DNA of 32,225 nucleotides, from contig CANSDD010000002.1 in NCBI GenBank assembly GCA_947645535.1, positions 1 to 32,225 of the forward strand. The letters run 5' to 3'. A program made the position numbers and the translations under genes. Below are positions 6,721-14,914 of the stretch, one piece after another. Positions within the stretch are counted from its first letter, which is position 1. Every line of letters starts with the position of its first letter. The notes under the pieces are model-generated. The model made no database searches. It worked only from the letters and a program-made list of their open reading frames with translations, and was not told the DNA's origin. Origin of the DNA: an uncultured Mycoplasmatota bacterium (GTDB lineage Bacteria > Bacillota_I > Bacilli_A > RF39 > UBA660).

Positions 6721-6849
6721 CAATGTAAATAAAAATTCCCTTAGAATATAAGGACGAGTTACCCCGCGGTTCCACCTTACTTATTCTAAGAGAATCAGCT
6801 TTATTTATATTGCTCTTGGTTTCCAAGCCAGTCATTGCATTGATTTATA
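6721..6849 (-). promoter_or_regulatory. Glycine T-box leader of glyS, unusually compact
   Basis: The minus strand carries the T-box signature AAGGTGGAACCGCGGGG with ACTCGTCCTT. The bulge reads UGGA, fitting a U discriminator base in tRNA-Gly. ATTCTCTTAGAATA can pair with TATTCTAAGGGAAT to form the terminator, followed by TTTTTATTT. GGC (6829-6827) is the likely specifier codon. Only about 72 nt lie between the predicted transcript start and the T-box sequence, far less than in standard leaders, so stem I must be very short. Confidence 0.88.
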
Positions 6850-6855
6850 TATTCT

Positions 6856-6884
6856 ATTTTACGCATAAATTTAAAATTCGTCAA
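6856..6884 (-). promoter_or_regulatory. Promoter of the glyS T-box transcript
   Basis: TTGACG (6884-6879), a 17-base spacer and TAAAAT (6861-6856) on the minus strand, right after the stop codon of the preceding gene. Confidence 0.7.
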
Positions 6885-6887
6885 TAC

Positions 6888-8633
6888 TTATAGATAAAGT
6901 TCTATTAAATAATAAACTAATTCTGTTAAATCAATTGTATCTAAACTACCTAATTCTGTATCAGCAGATGTATTTGTATTTAATACATTTACTGTAATTA
7001 TCTTCATTTCTCCTGCTTTTATCTCATCATCTAATATTGCATTTCTTAAATTTTCTTTATTTTCATCATATAATTTAAATTTTCCATTTAGTTTTCTTGT
7101 CTCTGTATCTTCATTAGTAACTTCTAATTTAACTGTCATTGTTCTTTTATTATCTGCTATAGTAGCACTTTTAAATTTTACATTCCACTTATTGTAACTG
7201 ATTTCTTCTCTACCATTTCTACTTGTAATATTTGCTTTTGTTCTTGTAACTCCATTACAAGTATATCCTAAATCTAAATAATATTCATAGATATCATCAT
7301 AATTTTCATTCCATGTTGTATCTTTTTCTTCTTCTGTTGCTTTTTCATAATCTCTTTTTTCTAATAAACTATATCCTTGTTTTGCATCATCAAATGTGTA
7401 AGTCTTTTTTAACCCATCTGTATTTGGTAATGTAGCTTCTAATCCTTGAATTAAATCTTTTGATTCACTATAAGATGCTGTATCTTCTAAATAAGTAGTT
7501 TGTGCAATTTCTTCATTTAATACTTTCTTATTCTCTATATTATATTCTATTGTTACCTTATAATCTTCACTTATTTTTAAATCTGCATCTTCTGTGCTCA
7601 TTGTACAAACTAAATTTTGTGTTGTTGGTACATTTGGTTTTTCATTTGGTTGCTCTTTTATTGGCCCATTCTCTTTTTGTGTTGTTATCACTAAATAAAC
7701 ACCTACTCCAATTACTGCTAGTAATAAAACAACAATTATAATGATTAGTCCATTATTCCCTTTTTTATTTTTTGGCTTTTTCTGCTTTGTTGGTGGTAGT
7801 ATTGCTTCTTCTGTACTTGCAGGTGTTATTTGTGTTTCTTCTACACTTTGTGTTTGTAATATTGGATTCGTATTAGTTTCTAATGTATTTATTGTTGGCA
7901 TTACTGGATTTATTGGTAAATCATTTTCTGGTAATACTTGTTCTGCTTGATTTTGTACTGGTACACTTTGATTGATTTCATTATTCATAGTAATATCTGT
8001 ATTTTGTGGTGCCATATTTGGCATTGATATAGGTACTTCTTTGCTATTGATTGGTTGCTGTGTTATTTCATTTTGATTTGTTATTTTTGGAGCTATTGGT
8101 ACTACATTTTCTTCTAGATTGATATCTGGTGCTACAGTATTACTTGAATTTACATCTATTATCTCAGGCATCTCTGCTATTTCATTCTTTGGCTGCTTTG
8201 AAGCAGATTTTTTCATCAAAAATTTTGGTAAAGTAATATTTACTACGTCTTCTTCTTCTTTTTCAGGTAAAGTGAAAAAATTAGGATATTGATCCATTTT
8301 TTCATCAAACTCATTAGAACTTACAATGCTAATTCTTTCAATATTACTAAAATCTACTAATTCAATATCATTCCCTGATGTTTTACTAAATACTTGTTTA
8401 AAAAGGCCAAATACTTGCTCTTTTTCAGATGCTGTTTCACATTTGAATAATAAAAATTGCTCTCTCACCATAGAAAGTCTTCCTACATAAATTTCTAAAG
8501 GAAAGTCTCTTTTTTTCTTTGGAACCTCTGTATAAGCTAAATATTGATTTTGATTATATATTATTTTAAATCCTGCGACAATTTTTATATAGTGTTCTTC
8601 TTTTGTTGTATCTTTTGTGACTTTATTTTCCAT
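6888..8633 (-). CDS. Membrane-anchored protein with FxLYD-like extracellular domain
   Basis: I recognise no named gene for this 581-residue protein. Residues 1-115 form a folded cytosolic domain (YIKIVAGFKIIYNQNQYLAY and EIYVGRL are landmarks). A low-complexity linker rich in Pro, Asn, Gln and Glu runs to about 285, ending in a basic cluster. One membrane span follows (about 295-317, GLIIIIVVLLLAVIGVGVYL). Outside, the first part (NLVCTMSTEDADLKIS) resembles DUF1307-type lipoprotein domains, and the end (KWNVKFKSATIADNKRTM, GKFKLYDENKENLR) resembles FxLYD/DUF4352 immunoglobulin-like domains. The layout suggests a sensor or envelope-stress protein. GGAG precedes the start. Confidence 0.8.
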   Translation of the reverse strand: MENKVTKDTTKEEHYIKIVAGFKIIYNQNQYLAYTEVPKKKRDFPLEIYVGRLSMVREQFLLFKCETASEKEQVFGLFKQVFSKTSGNDIELVDFSNIERISIVSSNEFDEKMDQYPNFFTLPEKEEEDVVNITLPKFLMKKSASKQPKNEIAEMPEIIDVNSSNTVAPDINLEENVVPIAPKITNQNEITQQPINSKEVPISMPNMAPQNTDITMNNEINQSVPVQNQAEQVLPENDLPINPVMPTINTLETNTNPILQTQSVEETQITPASTEEAILPPTKQKKPKNKKGNNGLIIIIVVLLLAVIGVGVYLVITTQKENGPIKEQPNEKPNVPTTQNLVCTMSTEDADLKISEDYKVTIEYNIENKKVLNEEIAQTTYLEDTASYSESKDLIQGLEATLPNTDGLKKTYTFDDAKQGYSLLEKRDYEKATEEEKDTTWNENYDDIYEYYLDLGYTCNGVTRTKANITSRNGREEISYNKWNVKFKSATIADNKRTMTVKLEVTNEDTETRKLNGKFKLYDENKENLRNAILDDEIKAGEMKIITVNVLNTNTSADTELGSLDTIDLTELVYYLIELYL

Positions 8634-8672
8634 AATCTCACTCTCCTATTATTACAGTTTAACATTGAGTTT

Positions 8673-8711
8673 AAAAAAAAGCAATTGTTTATTCTTTAAA
8701 AAACAACTACT
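8673..8711 (-). terminator. Intrinsic terminator after the PAP2-like gene
   Basis: On the minus strand AGTAGTTGTTT (8711-8701) pairs with AAACAATTGCT (8690-8680), 11 bp with two G-U pairs, followed by eight T. It closes the recO-PAP2 operon. Confidence 0.7.
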
Positions 8712-8719
8712 TTACATCT

Positions 8720-9157
8720 TTATATAATTGAAAATAAAAAGGCCATTCCGATTCCAAGTATTATACCAGCTAATACTTCAAGTGGCTGATGTCCCACTTG
8801 CTCTTTCAAATGGATAATCCCTGTCTTAGATTCTTTACTAAATAGTTCATCTAATATTTGGTTAATGATTGCTGCTTGCCTTCCACTTTCTCGTCTAAGC
8901 CCCATTGCATCATATGCTGTAATTAAAGAATAAACAAGAGGAATTGCAAATAAAGGGGATTCAAATCCTAACTTTAAACCTATTAAAAAAGTAATAGAAA
9001 AAGTAAGTGAAGTATGACTACTTGGCATTCCTCCTGAACCATTAAACAGCCTTCCCCATTTTAGCTTTTTAGAATCATATGATTCTAATATAAATTTTAT
9101 TATCTGACAAATAATCAATGTTGTAATGGGACACATTAAATATACAAATTCTTTCAT
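8720..9157 (-). CDS. Divergent PAP2-family membrane protein (DUF212, YuiD-like)
   Basis: This 145-residue protein has the three DUF212 signatures: GGMPSSHTS, AYDAMGLRRESGRQA with the following asparagine of INQIL, and LKEQVGHQPLEVLAGI. These correspond to the phosphatase motifs of PAP2 enzymes in a shortened membrane fold with about four spans. The natural substrate of the family is unknown to me; a lipid phosphate or polyprenyl phosphate is the usual guess. It starts 8 bases after recO ends and is followed by a terminator, so it is the last gene of that operon. Confidence 0.9.
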   Translation of the reverse strand: MKEFVYLMCPITTLIICQIIKFILESYDSKKLKWGRLFNGSGGMPSSHTSLTFSITFLIGLKLGFESPLFAIPLVYSLITAYDAMGLRRESGRQAAIINQILDELFSKESKTGIIHLKEQVGHQPLEVLAGIILGIGMAFLFSII

Positions 9158-9165
9158 AAACTCTC

Positions 9166-9906
9166 CTAATTCATTACTACTTTACTAATATTTTTTAAAA
9201 ATTCTTTGCTTTTTAAATAAAGACCTGTATACTCTCCATAATATTCATCTAGAAACTGTCCAATTTCTCTTTTACTAATATCTTTAATATCTAATTTTGA
9301 AATTTTTGATAGCTCGACATAATAAAACATTCTAATTAGTTTAATCGTATTACTACTCACTATTTTTTCATTTTTAAGACAATTTCTACATACATATCCA
9401 CCTTTTACACTTGATAACGTTGCTATAGAAACTTTACTACCACAAATACTACAAGCATCAATTACTGGCATAACTCCTAAAAAGTAAAGATATTTTAATT
9501 CCAATATATTGGTGATAATCATTGGATCATATCCTTCTTCAATTTTAACTAAGGCAGCTATTAACAAATCATAGATTTTATCATCTCCATTTTGCTTATA
9601 TACTTGTTCTGTTAATTCTAATAAAAAGCTTGCATAGCTAATTTTAGAAATATCTTTTTTTATTTGCTTAAATGGATTTTTTATATCAACACTTGTTAAA
9701 TTTGATAACTTATTTTCCCTATAATAGATATGAAAATAACCATAGATAAGTTTATCTGTTACACTTCTAAGTTCACTTTTCATGCCTTTAGCACCCTTGG
9801 CCATTAAACCAATAATACCATGTTCTTTTGTTAACACATTTAAAATTTTACTAGTTTCGCCATAACTTCTTACGTTTAATACGATTCCTTCTACCTTCTC
9901 AATCAT
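9166..9906 (-). CDS. recO: DNA repair protein RecO
   Basis: RecO works with RecF and RecR to load RecA on single-stranded DNA coated with SSB during recombinational repair. The 246 residues show the N-terminal OB fold (EGIVLNVRSYGETSKILNVL, then GLMAKGAKG) and the helical C-terminal part. A zinc finger is intact: CSICGSK and, 18 residues on, CRNCLKN. It follows the DUF1653 gene with 3 bases between, in the conserved era-yqzL-recO order of Bacillota, and is probably translated from the same transcript. Confidence 0.96.
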   Translation of the reverse strand: MIEKVEGIVLNVRSYGETSKILNVLTKEHGIIGLMAKGAKGMKSELRSVTDKLIYGYFHIYYRENKLSNLTSVDIKNPFKQIKKDISKISYASFLLELTEQVYKQNGDDKIYDLLIAALVKIEEGYDPMIITNILELKYLYFLGVMPVIDACSICGSKVSIATLSSVKGGYVCRNCLKNEKIVSSNTIKLIRMFYYVELSKISKLDIKDISKREIGQFLDEYYGEYTGLYLKSKEFLKNISKVVMN

Positions 9907-9909
9907 AAA

Positions 9910-10134
9910 TTATTCACCAATATACTCAAAACGGTATTCTTGATTCACTTCTGGATATTTTTCTTTGTCTACTTTACTTGTAAACATTTCATATGGTCTT
10001 ACCCATATCTCACCAGTATCCTCATGTGTATATACTACCATTTCTTCCTGTGTTTCTGAATGCTTTGCTAATGCAATTACTTTATGTAATGTTCCTTTAA
10101 AATGTTTATATGTTCCTCCAACTACTACTTCCAT
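9910..10134 (-). CDS. DUF1653 protein
   Basis: The 74 residues match the DUF1653 pattern: GGTYKHFKGTLHKVIALAKH near the start, VVYTHEDTGEIWVRP in the middle and EMF with a tyrosine-rich end. The family is small and cytosolic, without an established function. The ATG is one base after the yqzL stop, and the end of yqzL supplies AAGGAG, so the two are coupled. Confidence 0.9.
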   Translation of the reverse strand: MEVVVGGTYKHFKGTLHKVIALAKHSETQEEMVVYTHEDTGEIWVRPYEMFTSKVDKEKYPEVNQEYRFEYIGE

Positions 10135-10135
10135 A

Positions 10136-10222
10136 TTACTTCTCCTTCCATTTTTTCCACTTCATATAATATTCTATTTTTCCTGTATTTTCAAATAACT
10201 TCCATAATAATTCTTTTTCCAT
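10136..10222 (-). CDS. yqzL: YqzL-like small protein
   Basis: The frame from ATG 10222 to TAA 10136 encodes 28 residues, beginning MEKELLWKLFENTGKIEYYM. This matches the core of Bacillus subtilis YqzL (WKLF, TG and a short helical stretch), which lies between era and recO there as well. The known protein is about 47 residues, so this is a short form. AGGTGAG precedes the start by 5 bases. Function is unknown. Confidence 0.75.
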   Translation of the reverse strand: MEKELLWKLFENTGKIEYYMKWKKWKEK

Positions 10223-10274
10223 ATTTTCTCACCTATTATTATCGTGAGAATAAAATTTAAATTTTATACAATTT

Positions 10275-11162
10275 TTACTTTTCAAAATCATAATATCCAA
10301 ATTCCATCAGATATTTTTCTTTATCTCTCCATTTTTTGATTGTTTTTACAAATAATTCTAAATAGACTTTTTTTCCAAGTATTTTTTCAATATCTACTCT
10401 TGCCTTCATACCAATTTCTTTAATCATAGATCCATTCTTACCTATTATAATTCGCTTTAAAGAATCTCTATCAACGATAATTGCTACATGAATATGATAA
10501 CTACTATTTCCTTTTTCAATTCGTTCTGTTACACAAGTAACAGAGTGAGGAACTTCTTCTTCTGTTAATAAAAATATTTTTTCTCTTACCATTTCTGAGA
10601 TTAAAAAACTAATAGATTGATTGGTTATTGTATTTTGTTCAAAATAAGCAAATTCATCTGTTAAATATTGTTTTATTGTCTTAATTAAATCTTCTATATT
10701 ATTATTTTTTAAAGCTGATACTGGAATAATTTCTTTAAAATCATAAAGGTCCTTATATTCCACTATTTTTTCTAAGATTTTTTCATGTGTTATTTTATCA
10801 ATCTTATTCAAAATAAGAATAACTGGTTTATTGATTTCCTTTAAGCGCTCTATAATATATTTATCACCTGGACCTAGATTTTCACTTGCATCTACTAACA
10901 ATAAAATTATATCTACATCATCAATACTATAATAAGCTTGTCTGTTTAATACTTGTCCAAGTTTATTATTTGGTTTATGAATACCTGGTGTATCTACAAA
11001 TACAATTTGTGATTCTGCGTCATTATAAATACCTTGTATAATATTTCTTGTTGTTTGTGGTTTTGGTGATGTAATTGCCACTTTACTTCCTACTATTTCA
11101 TTTAATAATGTAGATTTTCCTACATTTGGTCTTCCAATTAAACTAACAAATCCACTTTTCAT
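10275..11162 (-). CDS. era: GTPase Era
   Basis: Era binds the 3' end of 16S rRNA and assists maturation of the small ribosomal subunit. All GTPase motifs are present in 295 residues: GRPNVGKST near residue 10, the effector segment TTRN, VDTPGIH near 57, NKID near 120 and SALK. The C-terminal KH domain carries IIGKNGSMIKEIG, used for RNA binding. The start overlaps the end of cdd by 4 bases (ATGA), and yqzL follows after 52 bases, so cdd-era-yqzL-DUF1653-recO-PAP2 reads as one operon. Confidence 0.97.
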   Translation of the reverse strand: MKSGFVSLIGRPNVGKSTLLNEIVGSKVAITSPKPQTTRNIIQGIYNDAESQIVFVDTPGIHKPNNKLGQVLNRQAYYSIDDVDIILLLVDASENLGPGDKYIIERLKEINKPVILILNKIDKITHEKILEKIVEYKDLYDFKEIIPVSALKNNNIEDLIKTIKQYLTDEFAYFEQNTITNQSISFLISEMVREKIFLLTEEEVPHSVTCVTERIEKGNSSYHIHVAIIVDRDSLKRIIIGKNGSMIKEIGMKARVDIEKILGKKVYLELFVKTIKKWRDKEKYLMEFGYYDFEK

Positions 11163-11548
11163 ATATTTAAATCCTCTTCATCGAATGGATATGGGCAAAA
11201 ATCTGATACAATATATTCTTTTGTCTCTCCTTTATTACTCATACAAATTATTTTTTTATCTTTTTCCATCATTTCTATAATTACTTGTCTACAAATAAAA
11301 CAGCAAGTACTGATTTTAGGACTATCGCACATTACATATAGTGTTTCAAAATCCTTTGGTTTATATCCATTACTAATCGCACTTACAAAAGCACTTCTCT
11401 CTGCACATATAGTTGCTCCATAAGAAGCATTCTCTACATTTACTCCTTTGAATTCTTGTCCATCTTTTGTTACTAAAATTGCCGCTACTTTAAAAGTAGA
11501 ATAAGGACTATAGGAATTATTTAATAAATTTAACAATTTTTCTTTCAT
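11159..11548 (-). CDS. cdd: Cytidine deaminase
   Basis: This zinc enzyme turns cytidine and deoxycytidine into uridine and deoxyuridine for pyrimidine salvage. VNVENASYGATICAERSAF contains the first zinc cysteine and the catalytic glutamate (CAE). The second zinc motif is CFICRQV, where most members have PCGxCRQ; the proline is replaced by cysteine, giving CCFIC. The frame is open to GTG 11557, but AGAGGTG is best placed for the ATG at 11548, which I prefer (129 residues). A RhuM relic lies where dgkA often sits upstream. Confidence 0.95.
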   Translation of the reverse strand: MKEKLLNLLNNSYSPYSTFKVAAILVTKDGQEFKGVNVENASYGATICAERSAFVSAISNGYKPKDFETLYVMCDSPKISTCCFICRQVIIEMMEKDKKIICMSNKGETKEYIVSDFCPYPFDEEDLNI

Positions 11549-11646
11549 TTTTAACACCTCTATTATGTCAATTATTATTTTTTATTGTATTTATATTTTT
11601 AATTTAATAATTTTTCTAAATATGTATCATAACTTTTATGAGCAAG

Positions 11647-11939
11647 TTATTCATTTAGCACAAAATCTTTGATAATATATTCTTTTAATATTTTATTTGC
11701 CCAAGTTCTAAATTTAATTGCTTTCTTAGAATTCCCTCTAACCCCAATTGAAATAATCATATCTAAATTATAATATTTTGTTTTCCACTATTCCCCACAT
11801 ATTCCAAAATGGAAAATATATATTATTAATATGTTTAGTAATAGCTGGCCTTTGTACATCAAATAATCTAGCAATTGCATTCACATTTAACCATCCATTT
11901 TCATTTTCATAAAATACAATATCATTATTTTCTATTTTT
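11647..11939 (-). pseudogene. RhuM-family gene relic
   Basis: Two frames together give a recognisable but gutted RhuM-type protein. The first part reads ENNDIVFYENENGWLNVNAI, then ARLFDVQRPAITKHINNIY. The middle is missing. A second frame gives KYYNLDMIISIGVRGNSKKA and then FRTWANKILKEYI before a TAA at 11649-11647. RhuM-family proteins usually exceed 300 residues and occur on mobile or defence-linked DNA. There is no start codon with a ribosome site, and the frames are out of register. The relic directly abuts the 3' end of ybeY. The remaining bases to cdd are AT-rich and empty. Confidence 0.8.
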
Positions 11940-12387
11940 AACGATTTATTCCAAAATCATTTAAAATTTTATCTTGCTTTTCAAACATTATTTTTTCTTC
12001 TTCTTTCTCCATATGATCGTATCCAAGTAAATGAAGTAGTCCATGTAAAGCCAAAAAAGAAATTTCTCTTTCAAAAGAATGCCCATATTCTAAAGCTTGT
12101 TCTCTTGCTTTCTCTATAGAAATATAAATATCTCCAAGTGTTCTAATATCTCCCTCTATAGTAGGAAATGCCTCCTCTTCTAATGCGAAAGATACCACAT
12201 CTGTAGGTCTATCTACTCCCCTATATTCCTTATTGATTTCATGTATTCTATTATTATCAACAATAATAATATTAAAACTCACATTTTCTACCCCTTCATA
12301 TTTAGTACTGTAATCCATCAATCTTTTTACAGTTTCTAACTCTTTTATTTCTTCACTTGTTTCATTAAATATTTCAATTTCATTCAT
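11938..12387 (-). CDS. ybeY: Endoribonuclease YbeY
   Basis: YbeY is a zinc-dependent RNase needed for 16S rRNA 3' processing and ribosome quality control. The 149-residue protein has the full metal site HGLLHLLGYDH (HxxxHxxGxDH) and the conserved RGVDRPTDVVSFAL and GDIYIS segments. Its ATG follows the VanZ-like stop codon with no gap. In most Bacillota the upstream neighbours are phoH and pgpH; here a VanZ-like gene takes that place, while yqfCD remain next. Confidence 0.96.
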   Translation of the reverse strand: MNEIEIFNETSEEIKELETVKRLMDYSTKYEGVENVSFNIIIVDNNRIHEINKEYRGVDRPTDVVSFALEEEAFPTIEGDIRTLGDIYISIEKAREQALEYGHSFEREISFLALHGLLHLLGYDHMEKEEEKIMFEKQDKILNDFGINR

Positions 12388-13002
12388 TTACATTACTCCT
12401 AACCATTTTCCATTTGACAAATATAAAATAGATGCAATAATCAATATTACTATTAGTATATTATAAATTAGTTGGCTTTTCAATATTGAAGGTAAACATT
12501 CTTTTAGCTTCATAATGAAAATATAAATACCAAAACCAAGTAAAGCTCCTAAAATATTTAGTAAAATATCATCTACATCAAATACTCTTCCTATTTGAAG
12601 TTGTGTAAATTCAATCGTAAAAGATGCTAAAACTGCTAGCAAAAAAATAGAAATCGGCTTTTTCAGTTTTAAAAAATAAGAAACAAAAAAACCATAAGGC
12701 ATAAACATAATCATATTGCCAAGCACATTTTTAAAAAATAATTTGGAGCCTATTGAATAACGAAACATTTCTTTAAACGGAATAAAATTAGACGTAGACC
12801 AACTAACATCTTGAAATGTAACAACATAGAATAAACACATTACATATATAATAAAGCAAAGTCCAAGTATTTCTTTATAAAAAATTACTTCTTTTTTCTC
12901 TTTGATTATCCATACAGTTCTCATTGATACAATAATAACAGAGCAAATGAATATCATTGGCCATGAATTACTTAAAATATCTAAAAAGGTTTGACGAAAC
13001 AT
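12388..13002 (-). CDS. VanZ-like family membrane protein
   Basis: The 204 residues have about five membrane spans and the VanZ-like core: a segment with SNFIPFKEM, then VLGNMIMFMPYGFFVSYF, then FTIEFTQLQIGRVFDVDDIL, where the acidic FDVDD and the TIEFTQ helix are typical. VanZ itself gives low-level teicoplanin resistance by an unsettled route, but most family members have no known function. It sits inside the yqfCD-ybeY block, 8 bases after yqfD, and runs straight into ybeY, so it is part of the operon. An internal role in the envelope is likely. Confidence 0.88.
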   Translation of the reverse strand: MFRQTFLDILSNSWPMIFICSVIIVSMRTVWIIKEKKEVIFYKEILGLCFIIYVMCLFYVVTFQDVSWSTSNFIPFKEMFRYSIGSKLFFKNVLGNMIMFMPYGFFVSYFLKLKKPISIFLLAVLASFTIEFTQLQIGRVFDVDDILLNILGALLGFGIYIFIMKLKECLPSILKSQLIYNILIVILIIASILYLSNGKWLGVM

Positions 13003-13010
13003 GAAATCAC

Positions 13011-14198
13011 TTACTCACTTTCTATATTTTCTTCTACTATAATATTTTGATAACTTGTAATATCTTCTAATACAGTAAAAAATATTTCTAATTCTATTTT
13101 ACTCTCTTTTAGTTCAACTTTCAAATTTTTTTGACTAATAATTGATTCATTTGACGAAAGCTTTTCTTCCATTTTTTGTCGTGCTAATGCTGAAGCCTTA
13201 CTTATTGCTTCATCTTCTGTATTTACTTCATCAACTACTTTCGTTTCAAATTGCTTTTCTTTAGAAAATGAAATTGGTAAAAATGAATGATATAAAAGTT
13301 TATTTTCCTCTATATTTTTAGTTTTATAATAATTCCAAGGATAAAGTTGAAATTCTTTATTTAAAACTCTAAGTGTATATGCTGTTTGACTTTTTCCTGT
13401 TGGAATCTCTTCTTTATAAACAAAAGGATAAGAAACAATTACTTTATACCAAACCTCCCCATATATAGTTCCCTCTGCACTAACATTTTCTTTTAATTCA
13501 TCATTTAATTTTAACTCTCCGCTAATTACTACATCTCCTGCCTTTACATAATCTCCTTTATCTCTAATAATTTCTCCTTTTTCTGCATCTACTCTTCTTA
13601 ATACTGCACTTTTACTCGCCACTACATTTCTATTTTCGCCTTCTTTTTTTATCTCTTCTATTTTTCTCTCTTCTACTCTAACTACATATTTCGTTCCAAC
13701 TGCTTCTATTTCTAACCATTCAATCTTGTCTTTATTTCTATTTATGATATCTTCTTTAATTTTTTCAATCTCATCGAAACTTTTTTTCAAATTGAATACT
13801 TTTATTCCATGAGTTTCTAATTCTTTTGTAAGTAATGTTCTAATCTCTTTATCTGTATGAATAATCTCTATTTGAAATATGATATGAGATAAAAAATACA
13901 ATAGACAAATACCTAAGACTAGTCCAACTATAAAAAAACGATTTAATTTTAATTTTTTCTTTATCTTTAAACTACCAGCACTCCCTACTAAATCGATTTC
14001 ATAAACCGTTTTAATTTCTATTACTTTTTCGTAATCTTTTTCAAAAATTGTGATAATTACTGTTTTAGGATTTGGATATTTTATATTTAAAATATCAATT
14101 TTATGTTGATAAAGTCTCCTAATAAAACGTTCTAAATTTTTCCCTTCTACTTTTAAGATTACTTTTCCTTTCAACTTATTTATTAAAGGATCATTCAT
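13011..14198 (-). CDS. yqfD: Sporulation protein YqfD
   Basis: The 395 residues match the YqfD family: a basic cytosolic N-terminus, one span at about 86-108 (FFIVGLVLGICLLYFLSHII), then a long extracytoplasmic part with LETHGIKVFN, WLEIEAVGTKYVVRVEERK and KGDYVKAGDVVISGEL. In Bacillus yqfC and yqfD are expressed in the mother cell during sporulation and are needed for normal spore formation. yqfC lies 4 bases upstream. AGGTGATAAT precedes the ATG. Their presence suggests that the organism, or a recent ancestor, makes endospores. Confidence 0.93.
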   Translation of the reverse strand: MNDPLINKLKGKVILKVEGKNLERFIRRLYQHKIDILNIKYPNPKTVIITIFEKDYEKVIEIKTVYEIDLVGSAGSLKIKKKLKLNRFFIVGLVLGICLLYFLSHIIFQIEIIHTDKEIRTLLTKELETHGIKVFNLKKSFDEIEKIKEDIINRNKDKIEWLEIEAVGTKYVVRVEERKIEEIKKEGENRNVVASKSAVLRRVDAEKGEIIRDKGDYVKAGDVVISGELKLNDELKENVSAEGTIYGEVWYKVIVSYPFVYKEEIPTGKSQTAYTLRVLNKEFQLYPWNYYKTKNIEENKLLYHSFLPISFSKEKQFETKVVDEVNTEDEAISKASALARQKMEEKLSSNESIISQKNLKVELKESKIELEIFFTVLEDITSYQNIIVEENIESE

Positions 14199-14202
14199 AT
14201 TA

Positions 14203-14442
14203 TCACCTAAATTCTATCATTTTAATTGTTCCAGATATTAAAATTTCTTCTTGCATTAGCTTTGAAAGAGCAAGATTTTCCCCTTTTATAATAATTACTT
14301 TATCAGAATAATACACTCTAACTTCTCTACTATCAAAATGTCCAATACTATTGTAATTTGCAATATGTACCCTATTTTCATATATATGCATAGAAAATTC
14401 ATCTTCTAAAATAAAACTTCGAACATTATCAAATAGTTTCAT
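14203..14442 (-). CDS. yqfC: Sporulation protein YqfC
   Basis: The 79 residues follow the YqfC/YabP pattern: HIYENRVHIANYNSIGHFDS, VYYSDKVIIIKGENLALSKL and a final GTIKMIEF. It is a small cytosolic protein whose partner is YqfD, encoded 4 bases downstream. A terminator lies between this gene and the STAS gene upstream, so yqfC probably begins its own transcript; I found no convincing sigma-A promoter, as expected if a sporulation sigma factor is used. Confidence 0.9.
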   Translation of the reverse strand: MKLFDNVRSFILEDEFSMHIYENRVHIANYNSIGHFDSREVRVYYSDKVIIIKGENLALSKLMQEEILISGTIKMIEFR

Positions 14443-14465
14443 GAAACCACCTATCCCTATTATAT

Positions 14466-14492
14466 GAAAAAGAGAATCAATCTATGATTCCC
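14466..14492 (-). terminator. Intrinsic terminator after the STAS-like gene
   Basis: On the minus strand GAATCA and TGATTC form a short stem (14490-14485 with 14479-14474) followed by CTC and TTTTTC. It separates the STAS-like gene from yqfC. Confidence 0.6.
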
Positions 14493-14527
14493 TTACTAAT
14501 ATTATACTCTATAAATTTTAAAAATCC

Positions 14528-14767
14528 TTACTCTATGACATTTAAATTTCCACCATATTTAATATCATAGTCATCAAGCATCTCATAAAAGGTTTCTTTA
14601 TCAAGAGCAACAACATCCTTTATATCAATAATAATATCGGTTACTCCATATTCATTTAAAATATAATAAAGTTTTCTTTTTAGCTCTAAAATGTTTTTAC
14701 TATTTGCCATACCTTTCATACTCACATAGAGTGTATTTCTACTAAATTCAATTTCTGTTTTGAGCAT
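14528..14767 (-). CDS. Small STAS-domain-like protein
   Basis: The 79 residues look like a STAS domain of the anti-sigma-factor-antagonist type: a first strand pair (EIEFSRNTLYVSMKGMA), a helix (ILELKRKLYYILNE) and the strand VTDIIIDIKDVVALDKETFY. SpoIIAA-like proteins have a phosphorylatable serine after that strand (D-S-S/T-G-x-G); here it reads DVVALDKET, so the site is missing and regulation by phosphorylation is unlikely. It is shorter than the usual 100 or so residues. CTGGAGG precedes the ATG. It is transcribed divergently from murT. Confidence 0.6.
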   Translation of the reverse strand: MLKTEIEFSRNTLYVSMKGMANSKNILELKRKLYYILNEYGVTDIIIDIKDVVALDKETFYEMLDDYDIKYGGNLNVIE

Positions 14768-14861
14768 ATTTCTAACCTCCAGTTTATTATGTTCTTTTGT
14801 AATTTATACTATAGCACAGTTAAACATGAGAAAAAACAAATTCGACAAAACTAGAAAAAAC

Positions 14862-14890
14862 TTGTCTTTTGGATATGGGCATGGTACAAT
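14862..14890 (+). promoter_or_regulatory. Promoter of murT-gatD
   Basis: TTGTCT (14862-14867), a 17-base spacer and TACAAT (14885-14890) with an extended TGG before the -10 box. AGAGGTG and the ATG at 14915 follow. Confidence 0.75.
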
Positions 14891-14914
14891 AAACATACTG
14901 TTTAGAGGTGTTTT

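Noticed and set aside
10250..10267. 18-bp perfect palindrome between era and yqzL (ATAAAATTTAAATTTTAT)
   Set aside because: It consists only of A and T in a very AT-rich spacer, has no T-tract typical of a terminator and no link to a promoter. It may arise by chance.
11558..11646. TTGACA shortly before cdd as a promoter
   Set aside because: It is only about 20 bases before the start codon, so the matching -10 box would fall on the coding start. No other convincing pair was found there.
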